DNA of 64,000 nucleotides from Parvibaculum sp045863935 (GTDB lineage Bacteria > Pseudomonadota > Alphaproteobacteria > Parvibaculales > Parvibaculaceae), in the NCBI RefSeq assembly GCF_045863935.1, contig NZ_BTVP01000007.1:45434-109433 (forward strand), given 5' to 3'. A program made the position numbers and the translations under genes. The notes beneath the pieces were generated by a model, which did not search any database, was not told where the DNA came from, and saw nothing but the letters and a program-made list of their open reading frames with translations. Shown here in pieces: positions 59,309 through 64,000 of this stretch (its first letter is position 1; every line of letters begins with the position of its first letter).

Positions 59309-60769
59309 ATGAACATGACGGTTCCCACATCGCCGCTCGACCCCGACGCTTGCTACCGCGCCATGCAGGCGAAGGATGCGCGCTTCGACGGGCGCTTCTT
59401 CGTCTGTGTGTCGACGACCGGCATCTATTGCCGGCCCGTCTGCCCCGCGCGCGTGCCGAAGCGCGAGAATTGCAGCTTCGCCGCCTCGGCTGCCGCCGCG
59501 GAAGCGGCGGGCTTCCGCTCCTGCCTGCGCTGCCGGCCGGAGACGGCGCCCGGAACACCCGCCTGGGCGGGCACGGCGGCGACGGTTTCGCGCGCGTTGC
59601 GCCTCATCGAGGAAGGCGCGCTGGACGAGGGCAGGCTCGAGGACCTCGCCGCGCGGCTCGGGCTCGGCGAGCGGCAGCTCCGGCGGCTCTTCCTTGCGCA
59701 TGTGGGAGCGGGGCCGCAGGCCGTTGCCGCGAACCGGCGGCTGCTGACGGCAAAGCAGCTCATCAGCGATACGGCGATGCCGCTTTCGGAGGTTGCGCAT
59801 GCGGCGGGGTATCAAAGCCTGCGCCGCTTCAACGATGCGATCCGCACGGCCTATGGCGTGGCGCCGACGGACATCCGCCGCGCCTCGGACGCACAGACGG
59901 GCGGCACGATCCGGCTGCGGCTCGGCTACCGGCCGCCTTTCGATTTTCCCGGCATTCTCGCCTATCTCGCCGCGCGCGCCATTCCGGGCGTGGAGCGGGT
60001 GGACGGGAAAAGCTATGCGCGCAGCTTTTCCATTGGCGGCGCGAAGGGGATCGTCAACGTCACCCCCGCCGCGAGCGGACAGGCGCTCGAGGCGCGGATT
60101 ACCGTGCTGGAGGCGGGACCGCGCGCGCTGCCCATCCGCGCAATCGGGGCAAGGCTGCGGCGTCTCTTCGATCTCGATGCGGAGCCTTCCGCCATCGCCA
60201 CCGCACTGTCGCGCGATCCGCTGATCGGGCCGCGCCTCAAACGCGCCGCGGGGCTTCGCGTGCCGGGCGCGTTCGACGGCTTCGAGCTTGCCGTGCGCGC
60301 CGTACTCGGGCAGCAGATTTCGGTGAAGGGCGCGACGACGATCGCGGGCCGCATCGTGACGGCATTCGGCGAGAAAATTTCCGGCGGCGAAGGCGTGGAG
60401 CGGCTGTTTCCAACGGCGAAGGCGCTTGCCCGCGCCGATCTCTCGGGCCTCGGCCTCACGGGCGGGCGCATCGCAACGCTGAAGGCACTTTCGGGCGCGG
60501 TCGCGGCGGGCACACTCGACTTCACGCCGCGCGAAAGTCTGGAGGCGAAGATCGCCGAGCTGACGGCGCTGCCCGGCATCGGCGCATGGACCGCGCATTA
60601 CATATCGCTGCGCGCACTTGGCGAGCCGGACGCCTTTCCGGCTTCCGATCTCGGGCTTCGCAAGGCGGCGGGCGGCTGCGCGCCCCTGTCCACCGCCGAA
60701 CTCGAAACGATGTCGCAAGGCTGGCGCCCCTGGCGCGGCTATGCGGCACTCGCGCTGTGGACGACCTGA
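59309..60769 (+). CDS. Ada-type regulator fused to AlkA DNA glycosylase
   Basis: A 486-aa protein (start at the ATG at 59309; an ATG at 59249 is possible). It has the Ada N-terminal metal site (about 20-85) with Cys in VSTTGIYCRPVCPAR and RSCLRCRPE, an AraC-type HTH (about 100-190) and an AlkA-type glycosylase (about 220-480) with the helix-hairpin-helix LPGIGAWTAHYISLRALGEPDAFPASDLGL carrying the catalytic Asp. It excises alkylated purines such as 3-methyladenine and likely activates the adaptive response. The Ada methyltransferase domain is missing; Ogt follows 20 bases downstream. Confidence 0.92.
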   Translation: MNMTVPTSPLDPDACYRAMQAKDARFDGRFFVCVSTTGIYCRPVCPARVPKRENCSFAASAAAAEAAGFRSCLRCRPETAPGTPAWAGTAATVSRALRLIEEGALDEGRLEDLAARLGLGERQLRRLFLAHVGAGPQAVAANRRLLTAKQLISDTAMPLSEVAHAAGYQSLRRFNDAIRTAYGVAPTDIRRASDAQTGGTIRLRLGYRPPFDFPGILAYLAARAIPGVERVDGKSYARSFSIGGAKGIVNVTPAASGQALEARITVLEAGPRALPIRAIGARLRRLFDLDAEPSAIATALSRDPLIGPRLKRAAGLRVPGAFDGFELAVRAVLGQQISVKGATTIAGRIVTAFGEKISGGEGVERLFPTAKALARADLSGLGLTGGRIATLKALSGAVAAGTLDFTPRESLEAKIAELTALPGIGAWTAHYISLRALGEPDAFPASDLGLRKAAGGCAPLSTAELETMSQGWRPWRGYAALALWTT

Positions 60770-60789
60770 CGGCACGCAAGGAGAAAGCC

Positions 60790-61305
60790 ATGAAACTTCC
60801 CGACGATCCGGCACTTGCCACCGCAACGCTCGACACGCCCATCGGAGAGCTGCGCCTTGCCGCAACCGAAACGGGGCTGGCGGCCGTGCTGTTTCCAAAC
60901 CAGAAAGACATCGCCTTTCCGAAGCGGGAGGGAAGCGCGAAAGCGCGCGCGCATCTCGACAAGGCGGTCAACGCGCTCGAGCGCTATTTCGAGGGGAAGC
61001 AGACGGATTTTGCCGGTCTGACGCTGGCGGCGGAAGGAACGGCATTCCAGAAAAGCGTGTGGGCGGCGCTTGCGCGCATTCCCTTCGGCGAGACGCGGAG
61101 TTATCGCGATATCGCCTGCGCGATCGGCAATCCGAAAGGCGTTCGCGCGGTGGGGCTTGCGAACGGGCGGAACCCCCTTCCGATCATCGTGCCCTGCCAC
61201 CGCGTCATCGGCGCGGACGGATCGCTGACCGGCTTCGGCGGCGGCTTGCCGACGAAGAAGTGGCTGCTGGAATTCGAGGGAATCGAGACGCCCAGCTTCG
61301 TTTGA
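60790..61305 (+). CDS. ogt: Methylated-DNA-protein cysteine methyltransferase
   Basis: A 171-aa O6-alkylguanine transferase with the active-site motif IIVPCHRVIGADGSLTGFGGG (acceptor Cys in PCHRV) and RSYRDIACAIGNPKGVRAVGLANGRNPLP. It transfers alkyl groups from O6-alkylguanine to its own Cys in a suicide reaction. It starts 20 bases after the Ada-AlkA fusion, with AAGGAG upstream, and forms an alkylation-repair operon with it. Confidence 0.94.
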   Translation: MKLPDDPALATATLDTPIGELRLAATETGLAAVLFPNQKDIAFPKREGSAKARAHLDKAVNALERYFEGKQTDFAGLTLAAEGTAFQKSVWAALARIPFGETRSYRDIACAIGNPKGVRAVGLANGRNPLPIIVPCHRVIGADGSLTGFGGGLPTKKWLLEFEGIETPSFV

Positions 61306-61411
61306 CGTTCGATCACACAATTCCACCCAATATGCCGCATCCGGAACTTACCTCACACCGTAAATCGCGCTAGGTTCGGTGCCGGGGGAGCTCATGACCT
61401 GGAGGACTCAG

Positions 61412-61591
61412 ATGATCGGCGACGGTTACGGCGGCATTCTCGGCATCATCATCCTGATACTGGATATCTACGCGATCATCCGCATCGTGCAGAGCGGCGC
61501 AGAACCCCTGTGGAAGGCAATCTGGATCGTCATCGTCCTCTTCCTGCCGGTGATCGGCCTCATTCTCTGGTTCCTGCTCGGCCCGAAATAG
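61412..61591 (+). CDS. Small two-helix protein with PLDc_N-like domain
   Basis: I favour the ATG at 61412 (GGAGG upstream), 59 aa: YGGILGIIILILDIYAIIRIVQSG and LWKAIWIVIVLFLPVIGLILWFLLGPK, the phospholipase-D N-terminal membrane segment pattern (PLDc_N) without a catalytic part. Alternatives at 61394 and 61379 add residues before it. Function is unknown. Confidence 0.72.
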   Translation: MIGDGYGGILGIIILILDIYAIIRIVQSGAEPLWKAIWIVIVLFLPVIGLILWFLLGPK

Positions 61592-61672
61592 GCGCGGCAC
61601 CATCATCCGTATACGTATGAATCGCTCCCGCGACAGGCGCGAGCGGGTGGCTTTCCGATGCGAGAGGACAAC

Positions 61673-61960
61673 ATGAGTTTCAAGGATTTCCTGAGCTTCG
61701 AGAAATTTCTTTCCGGAAACATTCTCAAGTTTCTCTACTGGCTCGGCCTCGTCATCATCGTCATGTTCGTGCTGGCGTCGATGTCGGGCTCGATCAGCAC
61801 GATGAGCTATAATGGCGCGCTGGGCTTGTTGCAGCTCGTGGTGGCGCTGGTGGCGGGCGCGCTCGGCGTGCTGCTGTGGCGGGTGATCTGCGAGATGTAT
61901 CTCGTGTTCCTGTCGATGAACGACAGGCTGAAGGAAATCCGCGACAAGCTGCCTGGCTGA
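61673..61960 (+). CDS. DUF4282-like membrane protein
   Basis: A 95-aa protein (ATG at 61673, GAGAGGA upstream). It has two hydrophobic helices, LKFLYWLGLVIIVMFVLASM and LLQLVVALVAGALGVLLWRVICEMYLVFLSMNDRLKEIRDKL, matching the DUF4282 pattern with the conserved C-terminal WR..CE. Function unknown. It ends three bases before bioD on the opposite strand. Confidence 0.8.
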   Translation: MSFKDFLSFEKFLSGNILKFLYWLGLVIIVMFVLASMSGSISTMSYNGALGLLQLVVALVAGALGVLLWRVICEMYLVFLSMNDRLKEIRDKLPG

Positions 61961-61963
61961 GGC

Positions 61964-62611
61964 TCAGAAGAGATCGGCGAGGGAAACGGCGCCGCCGCGC
62001 GGCGCGATGCGGACGGGGATACGTCCCGCAAAGCGCGCGATCGCCGCCGCCGTTTCGCCGACCGGGACGGGGCCGGGCTCCTTCTCGCTCACCACGATGG
62101 CGCGCGGCGCGATGTTTTCGGCGCGCATCACGGCGAGCGATGTCAGCGTGTGGCTGATGGTGCCGAGATAGGCGCCGACGACGAGGAGCGGCGCGAGGCC
62201 TGTCTCCGCCTTCAACGCCGTCATCCAGTCGAGCACCGTGTGGCGCTCGTCGAGCGGGACCATGAGGCCGCCGACGCCTTCGATGACGAGGGGATCGTGG
62301 CGCTTTGCCGCTGACACGCATTCGGCGACGAGCTCATCGAAATCGATGGCGCGGCCCTCGCGCTTCGCCGCCATGTCGGGCGAGAGCGCGGCACGGAACC
62401 GCCAGCGCGAGACGAGGCCCGCATTCTCATAGGTCACGGGCTCGCCCATGGAGGCGAGCAATTGCGCGGGATCGCTGCCGGGAAAGGTCTCCTCGTCGAG
62501 GCCGCTCACCAGCGGCTTGATCGCGCGCGCCTTCAACTCGCGGGTCAGCATGGCGGAGACATATGTCTTGCCGATCTCGGTGCCGGAGGAAGTGACGAAG
62601 ATGGGAGGCAT
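61964..62611 (-). CDS. bioD: Dethiobiotin synthase BioD
   Basis: A 215-aa ATP-dependent dethiobiotin synthetase. The P-loop is TSSGTEIGKTYVSAMLT, with SVEGVGG-type motif (VIEGVGGLMVPLDE) and KPLVSGLDEE. It closes the ureido ring using CO2 and 7,8-diaminopelargonate, the penultimate biotin step. It follows bioF by two bases in the same operon; bioA, bioB and other genes are not in the window. Confidence 0.93.
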   Translation of the reverse strand: MPPIFVTSSGTEIGKTYVSAMLTRELKARAIKPLVSGLDEETFPGSDPAQLLASMGEPVTYENAGLVSRWRFRAALSPDMAAKREGRAIDFDELVAECVSAAKRHDPLVIEGVGGLMVPLDERHTVLDWMTALKAETGLAPLLVVGAYLGTISHTLTSLAVMRAENIAPRAIVVSEKEPGPVPVGETAAAIARFAGRIPVRIAPRGGAVSLADLF

Positions 62612-62613
62612 GA

Positions 62614-63798
62614 TTACTCGGCAGCGCGGCGGGGGAGAATGCGGTCGCGGACGAGGGAGGCGAGGCGCGCGATGTCGGCGTCGTCATGCTCGGCCGTAAA
62701 AGTGAAGCGGAGGCGCGCGGTGCCTGCGGGCACGGTCGGCGGGCGGATGCCGGTGACGAGATAGCCTTCCGCTTCGAGCAGGGCGGAGGCGGCGAGCGTT
62801 ACCTCCGCGTCGCCGAGGATCAGCGGTACGATGGGGCTTTCGGGATCTGGCAATCCGAGCGTGCGGGTGAAGGCCCTCGCCTTTTCGACCGGGCGCCTGC
62901 AATAGTCCGGATGCGCGCGGATGAAATCGAGCGCGGCGATGGCGGCGGCGGCGGTGGCGGGCGGCAGGCCCGTCGAATAGATGAGCGTGCGGGCGCGGGT
63001 GCGGATCAGGTCGCAGACGGCGCGGCTCGCGCAGAGATAACCGCCATAGGCGCCGATGGCTTTCGAGAGCGTGCCCATCTGCAGCGGCACGGCGGCTTTC
63101 GTTTCGCCCATGAAGCTCGACCCGCGGCCTTCATTGCCGACGACGCCGAGCCCATGCGCATCATCCGTCATCAGCCAGGCGTCGTGACGCGCGGCGATGT
63201 CCGCCATTTCCTCCACGGGCGCGGCGTCGCCATCCATGCTGAAGATGCCGTCGGTGAGGATGAGGCAATGCCGCGCGGCGCCGCGATGGGCGGCGAGGAG
63301 CGCGCGCAAATGCTCCATGTCGTTGTGGCGGAAGATCTCGACGCGGGCGCCGGAAAGCTTCGAACCCGAGAGCAGGCAGGCATGGGCGAGTTCGTCGGCG
63401 AGGATAAGATCGCCCTCGCGCACGAGCGCGGGGATGATCCCCATATTCGCCATGTAGCCGGAGCCGAAGACGACGCAGTCTTCCGCCTCTTTCCATTCGG
63501 CGAGGCGAAGCTCCAGCGCGCGGAAGAGCGGATGATTGCCGGAGACGAGGCGCGAGGCGCCGGAGCCGACGCCGTATGTTTCCGTCGCCTCGATGGCGGC
63601 GCGCTTTACCGTCTCGTTCTGCGAGAGGTTGAGATAGTCGTTGCAGCAGAAGGAGACGAGGCGGCGGCCGTCCCGGAAGGCGATGGCACCCTCGCGGCGA
63701 TCCGTCTCGATGAGACGGCGGCGCAGCGCGCGCGCTTCCAGCGCGTCGAGCTTTTCGCGCGCAAAGCGGTCGAGCGTGCTTTCAGGGCTCTTCGACAT
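62614..63798 (-). CDS. bioF: 8-amino-7-oxononanoate synthase BioF
   Basis: A 394-aa PLP-dependent alpha-oxoamine synthase. Key features: SFCCNDYLNLSQNETVKRAA near the N-terminus, GSGASRLVSGNHPLF, TDGIFSMDGDAAPVEE, the DDAHGLG motif and the PLP Lys in GTLSKAIGAYGGYLCA. It condenses pimeloyl-ACP/CoA with alanine, the first committed step of biotin ring assembly. It forms an operon with bioD. Confidence 0.93.
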   Translation of the reverse strand: MSKSPESTLDRFAREKLDALEARALRRRLIETDRREGAIAFRDGRRLVSFCCNDYLNLSQNETVKRAAIEATETYGVGSGASRLVSGNHPLFRALELRLAEWKEAEDCVVFGSGYMANMGIIPALVREGDLILADELAHACLLSGSKLSGARVEIFRHNDMEHLRALLAAHRGAARHCLILTDGIFSMDGDAAPVEEMADIAARHDAWLMTDDAHGLGVVGNEGRGSSFMGETKAAVPLQMGTLSKAIGAYGGYLCASRAVCDLIRTRARTLIYSTGLPPATAAAAIAALDFIRAHPDYCRRPVEKARAFTRTLGLPDPESPIVPLILGDAEVTLAASALLEAEGYLVTGIRPPTVPAGTARLRFTFTAEHDDADIARLASLVRDRILPRRAAE

Positions 63799-63898
63799 CC
63801 ATCACTCCTCTCGCGGAGGAGGTATGGGCCGCGCGAGCAACCTCGTGCAAGCCCTTTTGTGACACAAGCCTGCCAGCGAACGACTTCTTTCCGTTGCG

Positions 63899-63961
63899 GC
63901 CGCTTACCCCTCCCCGAAAAATCCTGCGCTTCGCTTGAATTTTTCGACCCTCCCCTCGGGA
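63899..63961. repeat. Intergenic palindromic repeat, copy 3 (partial)
   Basis: CCGCTTACCCCTCCCCGAAAAATC leads to GAATTTTTCGACCCTCCCC. It shares the organisation of copies 1 and 2 (A/T-rich inner stem flanked by C-rich segments) but diverges at the left edge, and its right palindrome stops at TCGGGA. It lies upstream of bioF. Confidence 0.6.
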
Positions 63962-64000
63962 TTCCTCTGCGAAACCCATCGCGTTCGGGTTTGCCGGGTA

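Overview
The window looks like a chromosomal segment of a GC-rich (about 60-65 %) alphaproteobacterium. The evidence is the NepR/EcfG/PhyR general stress response module, a Tad/Cpa pilus locus, a hybrid CheA with a CheZ-like partner, and a LiuR-like MerR regulator. The mix of cytochrome P450, alcohol/aldehyde dehydrogenases and thiolase fits a hydrocarbon- or fatty-alcohol-using member of Parvibaculaceae (Hyphomicrobiales). The genus is an inference; no rRNA, tRNA, CRISPR array or prophage is visible.

Layout. 1-8420: 3' end of a PAS histidine kinase, then a tight chemotaxis operon (cheA-REC, cheW, cheY, cheZ-like, cheB, cheR) and a DUF454 membrane protein. 8506-13643: aldehyde dehydrogenase, MerR regulator, thiolase, zinc alcohol dehydrogenase and a divergent TetR regulator with a 16-bp palindromic candidate operator. 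13795-18791: DUF1302 outer-membrane protein with a Gly-rich lipoprotein upstream, an unknown protein, and a second Gly-rich repeat lipoprotein. 18834-23067: AraC regulator divergent from a PF10118 protein plus P450, then a Rap1a/Tai-like secreted protein and a short ORF. 23452-26348: an OmpR-type regulator facing a soluble histidine kinase. 26355-34916: Tad pilus locus on the minus strand (cpaB, cpaC, cpaE-like, cpaF, tadB, tadC, tadD, small lipoprotein, flp, tadE). 35459-41767: TpsB-like outer-membrane protein, a third Gly-rich lipoprotein, a TadG-like protein, two single-domain receivers and a DUF5330 protein.

41791-49624 is a general stress response island: zinc-ribbon protein, membrane proteins, MgtC, DUF1328, CsbD, nepR-ecfG, phyR, a second nepR, a HisKA_2 kinase with a degraded ATPase domain, and a PRC-barrel protein. 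I find six sites close to the EcfG promoter consensus (GGAAC, 16-17 bases, CGTT) within 7 kb. One directs transcription into a gene-free gap that ends about 110 bases later in an intrinsic terminator with a C-rich loop. It is a strong candidate for an unannotated stress-induced sRNA resembling Caulobacter GsrN.

49834-64000: alpha/beta hydrolase-OsmC fusion, TonB-dependent receptor with a Fur-like box, OprP-type porin and PstS-like protein with Pho-box-like repeats, alcohol dehydrogenase, MFS transporter, Ada-AlkA fusion plus Ogt, two small membrane proteins, and bioF-bioD. Three copies of a palindromic intergenic repeat lie in this last part.
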